DNA of 64,000 nucleotides from the NCBI GenBank assembly GCA_029783825.1, contig JAREIK010000337.1, forward strand, positions 76,692 through 140,691, read 5' to 3'. The position numbers and the translations under genes were made by a program. The stretch is from Sapria himalayana. Taxonomy: Eukaryota > Streptophyta > Magnoliopsida > Malpighiales > Rafflesiaceae. The notes beneath the pieces are model-generated. The model did no database searches. It saw only the letters and a program-made list of their open reading frames with translations, and was not told where the DNA came from. Positions 25,720-36,800 of this stretch are shown here, one piece after another; positions within the stretch are counted from its first letter, which is position 1, and every line of letters begins with the position of its first letter.

Positions 25720-27270
25720 ATGGAAAAATTCTCCAAGATATTTAATAAAAAATCTATTGTTATTAAGGAAGCTGATATGCTTAATACCTGTGTATTGTTT
25801 GAAAGAAGAGGTGGTAGTAGTTTGCTTCTCGAAGGAGGATATCGAGAAGTTTCTGCAACATTCAATCTTACACTCCTCGGCAAATTTTTGCATGGGATTC
25901 CTAAGTTTAAAAAATATATATGCATTTTTAGAAACCTTGAAGCTTCGAGAGTCGGTAAGGATAGCATGTTATGATGCAAAACACATTTTGATACAAATTA
26001 AGGATGAAAAGATTTCCTCCATTTTTGGTTGCGTGGGTAGTGGAATATCCAATAAATATGTTCAAATGGGCCCCCAAAATCAACCCTAAGGAAGAATCAG
26101 CACATGCTCTGGTTTAGTTTTCTCTCCCTCTTCTCTCATTTCATCTATTCAATAAGTCCTCCTTATTCTATATTGTTAGTTGTGTGGGTAAGCTTTGGAT
26201 AATGAATGAAGCTATGGCCTACATGACAAGGCCGAGCGTGGCATGGGTGTGTGTGGAGGTGGATGTTTCTTCCTCTATCCTGAATAAAGTGTGGGTGGGC
26301 AGTGGACACTCAGGTGGGCATTGGCAAGAAATAATTGCTGAAAATCTTCCCCAATACTATTTAAACAATAAGAAACTGGGTCATTCAGTTTCAAATTGCA
26401 TTGTCGGGGGGGGGGCGGAGAGGGATAGGCATAACAGAATTGAGGGAGAGGGGGAAATTGGGCTAGAAAAAAAGGCAAGAGGATATGGTATTTAGGGCAG
26501 AAGAGGTTAGAATAGAGGAGGGGCTGAAAGGCTCATGCAGTTAGGGGGAGGAAGGAAAGAGTTGGGGGGATGAAGAGAGAATAGAGAGGGCAGGGAGGAA
26601 GGGTTGGGGGGAGGGCAGGATGTATTGGGAGGGAGGGAGGCAGTAGGATATGTACGTAGTAGGGCAGAAGAGTTGGGAAAAGGGGAGGAAGTATTGGGAT
26701 AGAGGGAGGCAATAGGGGATGTGGGCTGTAGGGAAGAAGAGCTAGGGTGAGGAGAGGAAGATGGAGATTGTGAGGAAGGAATGAGAGAGATAATAGAAAT
26801 ACAAAAGTTGTTAAAAGTGGGGTTTAAGGAGATGGAGAGGGCAGGGAGGAAAGGTTTCGGGAAGAGGAATTCAAAAAAGAAAGTAGAAATAGAAACTGAT
26901 TTCGAAAATGAAATAATAAATTTCAATGGGGAAGAAGATGACCTCCTTTCGGAGGAGGGAACCGAGGCTAAAAGCTGGCCCATTATGGATAGGCCAAAAG
27001 AAATACAAAGTCTTGAATTGACTTTGACACAAGATGATTCAAGTAGGATGGCTCAATAAGCATGGGAATGGTTGCAAAATAATAGATATAGTGAGATAGA
27101 GGAATTGAAATTAATAATTTTCCAAAAAAGTAAATTAAAATTTGCAAGTAAAAATGACCAAGCCAAGACAAGTGCATATAAAGGTTCAAAAAATAGGAAA
27201 AAAATACTTAAATATGTATTATGAGTCAAGATGCATAACTAGACCAAAAGGTAGACCTAATAATGTATAA
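25720..27270 (+). pseudogene. LINE-B ORF1 (DUF4283-type), decayed
   Basis: The ORF1 homologue starts near ATG 25,720 (MEKFSKIFNKKS) and runs through several frames. Recognisable pieces are LLGKFLHGIPKF and LEASR in the domain core, then TRPSVAWVCVEVDV near 26,230-26,270 and VWVGSGHSGGHWQEIIAENLP near 26,290-26,350. The zinc knuckle is lost: the position reads YYLNNKKLGHSVSNC, with both first Cys residues missing. The linker at 26,400-26,780 is a G-rich minisatellite-like expansion. The conserved basic C-terminus survives near 27,185-27,240 (KKYLNMYYESRCITR after a frame change). The stop overlaps the ORF2 ATG in ATGTATAA (27,263-27,270). Confidence 0.8.
26400..26780 (+). repeat. G-rich imperfect minisatellite in LINE-B ORF1 linker
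   Basis: A purine-rich stretch with a run of nine G at 26,406-26,414 and recurrent variants of GGGCAGAAGAGTTGGG / GGGAGGGAGGCAATAGGGGAT at roughly 60-75 bp spacing. Runs such as GGGAGGGAGGG are candidate G-quadruplex sequences. The charged linker of LINE ORF1 is also low complexity in A, D and E, but only here is it expanded and this G-rich. Confidence 0.6.
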
Positions 27271-30200
27271 TAGTCTATACTGGAATATAAGAGGAGTAGG
27301 AAATACTCCATCGATAAATAGAATTAAATAATTTATTAAAATTCATAATATTAGAATAGTAATAATAGCAGAACTTATGGTTAATAAAGAATATTTAGAA
27401 TTATATAAAAAGAAGTTTGGTCTAGAAAATTCATTCTCTAATAATAATGATAACTTATGGTTGTTATGGAAAAAGAAAATTGATATAGAAATCATTTCAG
27501 AGTCTGAGTAGATCATTAACTTTAAACTAAAGAAGAACACTGATCCAATAATATCGGTGGCGTGTGATATTAACTCGAAAGAAAAAAGGAATGATTTATG
27601 GGAGGAAATGAGAAAGATAGTTGATACAAACACTCCATGGATCATAGGAGTGGACTTTAATGTAATTAGAAATGCTAAAGAAAAAAAAGGAGGAAAGTCG
27701 CCTGACCCCTTAGCTATAGCTCAATTTAATGAGGTAATTAATAACATGAATCTCATGGAAGCTGAGTACTTTGTTCCTAGTTTCACATGGTGCAATAACT
27801 AGAAAATTAGAGGAATGATCTGGTCTAGACTTGACCCTATTCTCTATAATATTAAATGGGTGGACTACTGTGGAGGGGTAAGTGTGAAATACTTGAGCAG
27901 AACATGTTCAGATTACAACCCCCTTCTACTAGGATTTAAAGTAAGAGAGGGGAAGAATAAAATTTTTAAATTTCAAAACATGTGGGGCTTGCATAAAGAG
28001 TTTGATGGAGTAGTAAGAAACTCATGGCAGAAACCAACAAATGGGAACCCATGTAGGTTCTAGCTACAAAATTACGTAGGCTAAGATTTGAACTGGGCAA
28101 GTGGAATAGAGAGAGATTTGGGAATATAAACAAGAACATTCAGGTTACATAATTTAAAGTAAGTAGCTTAGAAATGGAATATGAGAATAACCAAGACGAA
28201 GATTCTAGAATTAATTTAAATAAAGCAAATATGGAATTAAACTTATTACTCCATATGGAAGAAATATTTTGGAAACAGAGGGCCAAAGTAAAGTGACTTA
28301 AGGAAGGGGATAGAAACATCAAGCTTTTAATGTAGTTGCAAAATTAAAAATTCAAAGACATGAAATAAAGGTATCAAAAATGACATGGGCAAGTGGATAG
28401 ATGAAGAAGGAGAACTTTAAAAAGTTTTGTAAGCTTATTTTAAAAGTCATATCTGTGGTCACACCCAACAAATGGGTGAATCATTAATTTTACAAATAGA
28501 TAAAAGTGTATCTGAAGAACATAACAAATGACTAGAAGAATGCCCTAGTGAGGAGGAAATAAAATCTACTGTCTTTAGTGGAAATTAAGATAGTGCAGTG
28601 GGTCCAGACGCATGGAATAATAGTTTCTTTCAACAAACCTGGAATATAATAAACAAAGAGCGGATGGCCATAATTTCTTGGGTTTTTGCAGGAGCAGAAA
28701 TTACAAAATCATGGGCTAGCTCATATATCATACTAATACCTAAGAAAGATAATCCACAAAAAAGTGAAGATTATAGACCTATAAGCCTATCTAATTTAGT
28801 GTATAAAATTTTAACAAAAGTCCTACAGAATGGACTGAATAGGGTAATTCCCTTCATTTTTTTCGGCAGAACAAGCATGATTCGTTCAAAATAGATTAAT
28901 GATGGAAACATTAATTTAACTGTAGAACTGATGAAAGAAATAGGGGCGAAAGTTAGGAGGTCATAATGTGATTATGAAGTTAGATTCGTCTATAGTATTT
29001 GATAGAGTAGAATGTGACATTTTATGCTACACGATGTGAAAAATGAGATTTTCTGAATTCTGGATAGACCTAATGTATAGATGTATCTCTAGCACATGGG
29101 TTAAAATTCTAATTAATGGGGAAGCATGTAGTGAATTTAAGCAAGTTAGGGGACTTAGATAGGGGTTCCTTTATCCCCATTATTATTTAATACATACATA
29201 AAATTACTAAAAATAAGTTTAAAAAGAAAAATGAAGGAGGATAATATTACCAGTTTTAAACAACCTAGACATACTCTGAATATAAGCTGCCTAGCTTATG
29301 CGGATAATATAATTGTATTTACAAATGCCGGGAGCAAATCATTAAAGAATATGATAAAGTAATTTGACACAGTAGAAGAAGAAATGAGTCAATAACTAAA
29401 TAAAAATAAATGTCAATTTGTGGTTTCAAGGAAAGCACCTGAAAGGACAATTCAAAGAGTAAAAAAGAATTTTAGGCTTTGAGTAGAATAAAGAGATCCC
29501 ACCAAAATTGAATGTATTCATGTGGAAGCTCTTATCGAATGCTATTCCAGTAGACACGAATATTCAATTGAAGGGGATAAAATTAGCTTCCAGATGTGAA
29601 TGTTGTTTTACTAACATAGAAAGTGAAAACTAGTTATTTTCAACAGGGAAAATAGCGTTGGAAGTCTAGAATTATTTGGGGATAGATGCACAAGTAAGAA
29701 ACAAATTAGAAGATATCAAGAAAAGACTAATGAGATGGAAGATAAGTCATACAAAGAATAAGGTATGTAACTGGCTAAGGGATTACATTCCATACATCAT
29801 AGTCTGGAAACGGTGGAAAGCCAGGAATAGAATAGGTTCGAAAATATTAAAATGGATGCTAAGCATATAAAAGAAAAAATTAAAAAAGATTGTACATGCA
29901 TATCATCAGGATTTCCACTAAAACTTAAAAATGCGAAAATGGAAGATGAGAAAAGAATATTTTGTGGTTTTCATGCAATTAAGAAAAAAATCTCTGAGGT
30001 TAGAGTGGTGAGTTGGGAGAAACCTTCGTGGGGAAGGCTTGCTTTAAACATGATGATAGTTTTAATAAGGATATGGCAGAGGCAGGGGGAAGAGGGGTAA
30101 TAAGAAATGAGCAGGGCAAAGTTATAAAAGCTTATACAATGAAAGAAATAGCATCCTCAGCTTTGCATGCAGAAATTTTAGCCTTAAATAATGGCCTTAA

Positions 30201-30516
30201 AATATGCAAAGAAAATTCTTATAATAACTTAAGAGTACAGGTGGATTCGAGTATATTGGTGAATCTGGTTATGAATAAGATAGAAATTTGGAACTATGAA
30301 GATCAGATAGAGTTAATTAGAAGTCTTTTAACTGACATAAAAGAAGAAATTAAGCATATATATAGGGAAGCTAATGTTGTTGCAGATAAATTAGCCATAG
30401 AGGGTTTGAAGAAGGGATTACAAGCATTTGAGTGAGCCAATATACCGGAAAAATATAAAGGCCTAATCACACTAGATAAAGTAGAATTTCCATAGATTAG
30501 AATTCAAAAGCAATAG
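27263..30516 (+). pseudogene. LINE-B ORF2 (endonuclease, RT and RNase H remnants)
   Basis: Starts MYNSLYWNIRGVGN at 27,263 and is broken by many stops. Endonuclease remnants include IIGVDFNVIRN near 27,640-27,672 (the usual GGDFN has become GVDFN), RLDPIL and CSDYNPLL. The SDH catalytic His is Tyr (TAC at 27,914-27,916). RT remnants are SAVGPDAWNNSFFQQTW near 28,595, IPKKDNPQKSEDYRPISL near 28,737-28,790, KLDSSIVFDRVE near 28,980 and YADNIIVF near 29,300. In that last motif the YADD core has become YADN. After about 29,480 the sequence jumps to the zf-RVT region. RNase H pieces occupy about 30,013-30,435 (SSALHAEILAL, VQVDSS, REANVVADKLA). The final frame ends at TAG 30,514-30,516. Confidence 0.82.
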
Positions 30517-31645
30517 CGAATTTTGATCTTCCCGATCCTGTGGGGTTATAAATAAACAAATATGGCTTTGCTTTGTTTTTAAGGTTTACAAGTATAAGCC
30601 AAGATGAAGGGATAAGGAAATGGATTATGGCAAATGGCATGTCATATTAAGCAGGATTTTTTTTTATGTACTTAAAGTGTAGGAACTACAAAACTATATA
30701 AGGTAGAGAGCGAGGCAATTAAATTAAAGGGTGGCAAAATAAAGAAACTCCATTGGTCAGGAGGCAATTAAATTATAAATATCTATTTTATATTTTGGTT
30801 GTGGTACAGGGTCAAATGCATACATGAGGCAAATGGGAAGTGAAAATGCATGAAATTTGTGCATGAAATAGTATAAGGGTGGGACTTCAAATGGCAGAGA
30901 AATTAAAATGGTAATGCATACATGAGGCAATTAAATTACAAATATCTATTTTCATATTTTGATTTATGGAACATAATTAAATACATGAAAATATTGCATG
31001 AAACTTATACTTCATGTATGCTTAAAGTGCAACGAATGCAAAGCAATATAGGATGAAAGAGTGAGGCTGACAAAATATATATTTGTTTCCTATGTATTTA
31101 GCTTGTGATGTAGGGGAGATAGTCAACATGAGGCAAAAAATGAAGCCTGTCAAATTTAATTAAACCCATGAAGATGGATAAAGCTTCAACTAGAAGAGCA
31201 GTGATCAAATGCATGCTTTTTCTTTTATGTTTCAGGGTGTAAAAGGAGTTAAGGGTTGTAACAGAATTATTTTATACTTTATTAGGCTGATTTAAGTGCA
31301 GGGGTATGATGACTGAGGCAGAAAGGATGGTTATGCTACTGGCAGATATCAGTGGTCTATTTTTTTGGCATTGTGTTTGTTTTACAGGGTCAAATGCATT
31401 GATTATAGAAGGCAGAGGAGGAAAGGAAACAAGAATAAAATAGTAGAGAGGGTGCCAATTTTATTCATAAGCAGGATGGCAAGGGGATTGTAGATGGGAA
31501 AGGGATTAACAAAAAGCATAAGGGACAAAGTAATAAAAGATAAACTGGCCGTAAAATAGTATAAGGCTTAGAAGTAAAGTGGAGTGAGGCATTTAGGGAT
31601 AGGACAAATAGATTGATGAAATGTGTATTGCTTTTATTTGTTCAT
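30517..31645 (+). other. LINE-B 3' UTR
   Basis: About 1.1 kb without a gene. Imperfect internal repeats are visible: GTCAAATGCAT and CATACATGAGGCAA recur (about 30,810-30,830, 30,920, 31,390), as does AGGCAATTAAATTA(C/T)AAATATCTATTTT (about 30,760 and 30,930). It is not alignable by eye with the 3' UTR of A, C, D or E. Confidence 0.65.
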
Positions 31646-31746
31646 GGGTGTAAAAGGGAAAAGGGTAGCTCTAGATTGCAAAAATGGTATTCCTCCGCCA
31701 AAAAAAAGGGTTTTTTATTGATAAAACAAACTTTTGCAAAAAAAAA
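31646..31746 (+). other. Conserved LINE 3'-terminal tail, copy B
   Basis: GGGTGTAAAAGGGAAAAGGG, then GGTATTCCTCCGCCAAAA and ATAAAACAAACTTTTGC before the A-run (31,738-31,746). It matches the tails at 13,267, 35,218, 47,842 and 57,119. Confidence 0.85.
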
Positions 31747-31762
31747 GGAGGATAAGTAGAAT

Positions 31763-33397
31763 AAGAAGAATAATAACAAAAAGAAAAATAAAAAGGATTA
31801 GAAGAATAAGAAAAGTAAGAAAAATAAGAAGAATAAGAAATGTAAAATGAATGAGAAACATAAGAAGAATAGAAATCATAAGAAAAATAAGAAGAATAAG
31901 ACTAATAAGAAGAATAAAAAGAATAAGAGGAGTAAGAAGAATAAGAACCTTAATAAGAATAAAAAGACTAAGAAGAACAAGAAGAATAATAAGTATTTGA
32001 AGAAAAGAGGAATAAGAAAAATGAAAAATGAATAAGAAGAATAAGTAGAATAAGAAAAAGAAGAAATAAAAGAAAAAGAAAAATCAAAAAAATGAGAAAA
32101 ATAAGAAGAATAAAAAAAATAACAATAATAATCCGAATAAGTAAAATAAGAAGAGTTAAAAGACTTACAAGAATAAGAACAATAAAAAGAATATGAATAA
32201 TTAGAAGAATAAGAAGAATAAGAAGAATAATAAGAATTAGAAGAATAAGCAAAATAAAAAGAATAAAAAGAATAAAAAGAATTATAAGACTTAGAAGAAT
32301 AAAAAGAATAAGAGAATTAGAAGAATGACAACAATAATAAGAATAATAAGAATAAAAAGAATATTAAGAATAAGATGAATAATAAGAATAAGAAGAATTA
32401 GAAAAATAAACAGAATATGAAGAATTAGAAGACAAAATAATTTAAAGAAAAAGAAAAATAAGAAGATTAAGAAGAATTTCTAAGACATAAAATAGTGAAG
32501 AATAAGAATAATAAGAAGAATATAAAATAAGAAGAAGAATATAATAAGAATAGAGTAAAAGAATAAAAAAATAAAAGAATAAGAAGAATAAGAAGTATAA
32601 GGAAGAATAAGAGAGAATTATAAGGATTAGAAGAATAAGCATACTAAGAAGAATTAGAAGACTTGTAGACTTAGAATAAATTAAAGAATAAAAGAATCAG
32701 AAGAATGATAAGATAAGAATAAGAAGAATAAGATAATAAGAGAATTAGAAGAATAAATAGAATGTGAAGAATAGAAGAATAATAAGAATAAGAAGAATAA
32801 AGAATAATAAGGAATAAGACAGAATAAGAAGAATAAAAAGAATAAAAAGAAGATTACTAAGCTTAAGAGAAAAATAAAAATAAAAGAATTAGAAAAATAA
32901 GTAGAATAAGAAGAATTAGGATGCCTTAAAAGTTTTCACTCAAAATAAGAAGAATAAGAACAAAAAGAAGAATAATAAGAATGATAAGAATAATAATAAT
33001 TAAAAAAAAAGAAGAAAAAGAAAAATAAGAAGAATAAGAAAAATAAAAAGAATAAGTAAATGAGAAGAATTAAAAATTTGAAATATTAAGAAAAATAAAA
33101 AAATTTGAATAATAAGAAGAATAAAAAGAAAATATAGAATAAGAAGAATAATAAGAATAAGAAGAATAAGTAATATAAGAAGATTATAAGTCTTAGAAAA
33201 ATAACAAGAATAACAAAAATAAGAATAAAAAAAAGAACAAGAATAAAAAAAATTAGAAGAATACGAAGAATAAGAAGACTAAGAAGAGTAAGAAGGATAA
33301 GAACAATAATAAAAATAAAAAGAATAATATAAATAAAAAGAATAAGAAGAATAAGAATAAAAAGAAATTAATGAAGAATAAGATGAATAAAAAGTAT
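31763..33397 (+). repeat. AAG/AAT satellite array, block 5
   Basis: Purine-rich satellite. The first part (31,770-31,990) resembles 20,190-20,500 and 25,060-25,330, including CTTAATAAGAATAAAAAGAC near 31,950. Marker boxes near 32,420 and 32,650 are about 230 bp apart. A short less regular stretch (TAGGATGCCTTAAAAGTTTTC) lies near 32,917. No gene is seen. Confidence 0.92.
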
Positions 33398-33410
33398 AAA
33401 AAGAATAATA

Positions 33411-34110
33411 CTAGAAACAAGAGTAGATATGATGGAAAATTAATGAACTCAGTGGAAATATTAAAAGATATCAAGAGAGAAATCAGTAATATATCTTTTG
33501 TAAAGCTAATAAGGGCTGAAAATATAGATGTGGAAAAAATAATTAGAAATTCATGGGCACTTGCACTGAGTAAGGCGAAGACTCATAGTGTAAAGAGCAT
33601 AAGATGGAATAAGTCTTTTGTAGGACATTTATCTCGTTATACAGATGGAAACTTTAATAGAGATATGGGAGCTGTAGGAGAAGGAGTAATTAGACATTTT
33701 CAAAAGAAAATTATAAAAGCTTATTCTCTGTCATGCAAGGTCTCATCGAGCTCTACACTCAGAAATTAGTGCACTTATAAGAGAGTGTAGGTCTACAAGG
33801 AGCTCGGATTAAAAAACATACAAATCCAGGTGGACTCTAGTTTGCTAGTAGACCTAGTAAAAAACAAAATATCTTTATGGAGATATGAAGAGGAGATCAG
33901 AGATATCATACATCTTATGAAGGAGCTTAAAGCATTTATTCAGCACATCTATAGGGTGGCAAATGTGCTTGCTGACACTTAGGCCAGAATAAGCCTTCTT
34001 AAAGGGGCTAAAGATTTTGACGAGGAGTCCTTGCCGGTAAGGCTACAAGGCTTAGCTATACTGGAAGGTTAGCATTCCCCTATATAAGGGTTAAAAAGGC
34101 TAGGATATGA
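33411..34110 (+). pseudogene. LINE-C ORF2 C-terminus (RNase H remnant)
   Basis: An open frame to about 33,769 carries RNKSRYDGKLMNSVEILKDI and then YTDGNFNRDMGAVGEG, the first RNase H motif with its Asp. The central part is shifted into other frames: ALHSEISALI-like text near 33,750-33,780 and VQVDSSLLVDLV-like text near 33,825-33,855. The last motif is recognisable as HIYRVANVLADT near 33,943-33,980. The end equivalent to FPYIRV...* falls at TGA 34,108-34,110. This fragment cannot be functional. Confidence 0.75.
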
Positions 34111-35217
34111 GAGCTGGTGGGAGAGGGGCTATTGGGGGAGAAGGAGATGTAGAATCGATTAAGAGGGGGGCACATAGGTTTCTTTTTTCTGTTTGTTATT
34201 TTGCAGGATTTTAGATTTGCACTGTGAGAAATGGGAGAGATATTGGATCCAAGAGGTTGTTTGCTTGCATGCGCATGGTTTTATATTTCAGCAGGTGAAT
34301 GGTATGTAGACCAATGTTTGGGCTCGGGCAGAAGAGTACTTGGTGCAAGGAAGGAAATGAAATATTGGCAGGAAGGGTAAATGGATAGAAAGCTCTATTA
34401 GATTGTATGGTGTTCCTTCATGTTGCAAAACACAGCAATTTACTGCTAGAGATCAGATAAGCTTCTGCTGGAAGAGGAGTTGCTCAAGCTTCTAGTCTGC
34501 AAGAGAGAATACAGTAGTTAGTGTCTACTATAGGAGCAGTAGTAGGCAGGCTGTGCACTACTTGGCGAAGGCTAATGTAATGTGTGGGAGAGGAGATTCA
34601 AAAAATAATCAATCATGAAGCTCGAGGGAGGAAGAGGCATGTAAGGGAGAAGAGGAATAACTTTATGTAGTTTAATTCTCTTGATGTATCTGAATAGAAC
34701 CTTAAGGTGTAATATAAATAAGGGGGGAGGGGAAATGGGTAGGAGGCTTTGTTTTTTCTGGTCTTGCAGGAGGGCAAAAATCTTAACTTCTTGGATACGG
34801 CAAGGGGTAGAATAAAGGAAGAGCGGGGGGAAGGCTTTCTTATTTGGCATTCATAAGTAGAAGAAAGATAGCATGGGTGAAAGGCTACTACTATTTTGTA
34901 CAGGTCAACTAGAGTAGTAGATAAAGTGGTAAAGGAGTAAAGCATCTCAGCAGGAGTAAAGGGTAAGGAAAATAGAAAATGAGCAACACGGAGCTAGGAG
35001 GAAACTAATCAAATAGATGATTGGAGCTTAAAAGTAGTAATTGGATACAAAGGTCATAATAAGCATGACTGCACAACCAGAACATGGCCTAACAGAGGAA
35101 ATAAATGATCAGATTTAAAAACAAGAGAAGGCTCACAAAGCCAAAATAAGGAGCTGAATAAATAAGGAAATTCTAGAGTTGGTTTTTGATTAATGTTATT
35201 TTTTAATTTTTAAGAAG
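34111..35217 (+). other. LINE-C 3' UTR
   Basis: About 1.1 kb, G-rich in places (GGTGGGAGAGGGGCTATTGGG near 34,120; GGGGGGAGGGGAAATGGGTAGG near 34,720). Minus-strand frames of 92 and 110 aa here (34,572-34,945) show no domain and are treated as chance. Confidence 0.65.
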
Positions 35218-35317
35218 GGGTGTAAGAGGGTAAAGGGTAGTATGTAGTTTGTAATAATGGGAATCGTCTACCGAAAGAGAGGGTTATTATAATAATATAA
35301 CAAACTTTCAAAAAAAA
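35218..35317 (+). other. Conserved LINE 3'-terminal tail, copy C
   Basis: GGGTGTAAGAGGGTAAAGGG starts the tail. Its core is the most diverged of the five (GGGAATCGTCTACCGAAAGA in place of GGTATTCCTCCGCCAAAAGA), then ATATAACAAACTTTC and poly(A) at 35,310-35,317. Confidence 0.8.
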
Positions 35318-35329
35318 GAATAATAAGAA

Positions 35330-36800
35330 GAATACGGAGAAAAAATAGAAAAAGAAGAATAGGAAAAATAAGAAGAATAAGAGAAAAAGAAGAATAAGAA
35401 GGATAGAAAGAATAAGAAGAATAAGAAGAAAAGAAGAATAATAAGAATAAGAAGAATAAGAAAAATTAAAATAATAAGAAAGAATAAGAAGAATAAGGAG
35501 TTTAAGAAGTATATGAAGAATAAGAACAATTAAGAAGAATAAAAAGAATAAAAAGAATAAGAAGAATAAAAAGAATAAGAAAAATAAGAAGTATAAGAAA
35601 ATAAGAAGAATTATTAGAATAGGAAGAATAAGAAGAAAAAGAAAAATATGAATAATAAGAAGAATAAGAAGAATAATTAGAATAATAAGAATATGAAGAA
35701 TATGATGAATAAAAACAATAGGAATATAAGAAGAATAAGAAGAATAAGAAGAAAAAGAAGAAAAAGAAGAGAAGAAGAATAAGAAGAAAAGAAGAATAAG
35801 AAGAATAAAATGAATATAAAGAATAAGAAGAATACAAAGAATAATAAGAAGAAGAATAATAATAATAATAATAATAATTAGAAGAATAAGACGAATAAAA
35901 AGAATAAGTAGAAATAGAAAAAAAAGAACTATATGAAGAGAAAAGATAGAAGAAAAGAAGAAAAAGAAGAAAAAGAAGAATAAAAAGAATAAGAATAATA
36001 AGAAAATAAAAAATAAGAAGAATTGAAGAATATGAAGAATAAGAAGAATAAGAAGAATAAGAAGAATAAGAATATAGAAAAATAGAAAAATAAGAAGCAA
36101 AAAGAAGATAAGAATTATAGAAAGAATAGAATTATAAGGAAAGAATAAGAAGAATAAGGAGTATAAGAAGTATATGAAGAATAAGAACAATTAAGAATAA
36201 TAAGAGAATAATAAGAAGAGAAATATATAATAAGAAGGATAAGAAAAATAAGAAGAATTATTAGATACGAATAAGAAGAAGAAAAGAATAAGAAAAGAAG
36301 AATAAGAATATTAGAAGAATAAGAAGAATAATTAGAATAAGAAGAATATAAAGAATATGAGAGATATGAAAAATATGAAGAATAGAAAAAATAAGAAGAA
36401 TAAGAAGAATAAGAAGAATAAGAAGAAAAAGAAGAATAAGAAGAAAGAATAAGAAGAAGAAGAAGAAAGAAGAATAAGAAGAATAAAATTAATATAAAGA
36501 ATAAGAAGAAGAATAATAATAATAATAATAATAAGAAAAATTAGAAGAATAAGATGAATAAAAAGAATAAGAAGAAATATAAAAAAAAGAAGAATATGAA
36601 GAAAAAGAAGAAGAAGAAAAAGAAGAATAAGAGTAATAAGAGGAATAAGATGAATAAGAAGAATAAGAAAAATAAGAAGAATAAGAAGTATAAGAAGAAT
36701 AAGAAGAATAAGAAGAATAAGAAAATAAGAATAATAAGAAGGATAAAAAAATAAGAACAATAAGAATAAAAAAATAATAAGAATAGATGAATAAGAGGAA
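35330..36800 (+). repeat. ~650-bp tandem duplication within the satellite
   Basis: GAATAAGGAGTTTAAGAAG at about 35,491 matches GAATAAGGAGTATAAGAAG at about 36,142. The AAT-run box GAAGAAGAATAATAATAAT at about 35,850 matches about 36,507. Both give an offset near 650 bp. The segment AAGTATATGAAGAATAAGAA and its surroundings match as well. Confidence 0.75.

Larger units (their letters stand above)
25633..31746 (+). mobile_element. LINE-B, plant L1-type element (heavily decayed)
   Basis: A full-span but old copy with 5' UTR, ORF1, ORF2, 3' UTR and conserved tail. Flanks show an 18-bp duplication with one mismatch (25,615-25,632 and 31,745-31,762; core AGGATAAGTAGAAT is perfect). Stops and frameshifts are scattered throughout, and a segment between the RT thumb and the zf-RVT region is missing near 29,480. 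It is the most diverged of the long copies, hence probably the oldest. Confidence 0.88.
33411..35317 (+). mobile_element. LINE-C, 5'-truncated plant L1-type element
   Basis: Begins abruptly inside ORF2, at the segment equivalent to ARNKSRFE just before RNase H, and runs through the 3' UTR to the conserved tail. Flanks share up to 13 bp (33,398-33,410 and 35,313-35,325, AAAAAGAATAATA), of which the first As merge with the poly(A). Truncation at the 5' end with an intact 3' end is the usual product of incomplete target-primed reverse transcription. Confidence 0.88.

Noticed and set aside
26507..26983. 158-aa Pro/Ser-rich minus-strand frame
   Set aside because: Antisense of the G-rich LINE-B linker; composition is explained by the repeat.
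34572..34945. Overlapping 92- and 110-aa minus-strand frames in LINE-C 3' UTR
   Set aside because: No recognisable domain and both frames are open at once over non-coding LINE sequence.
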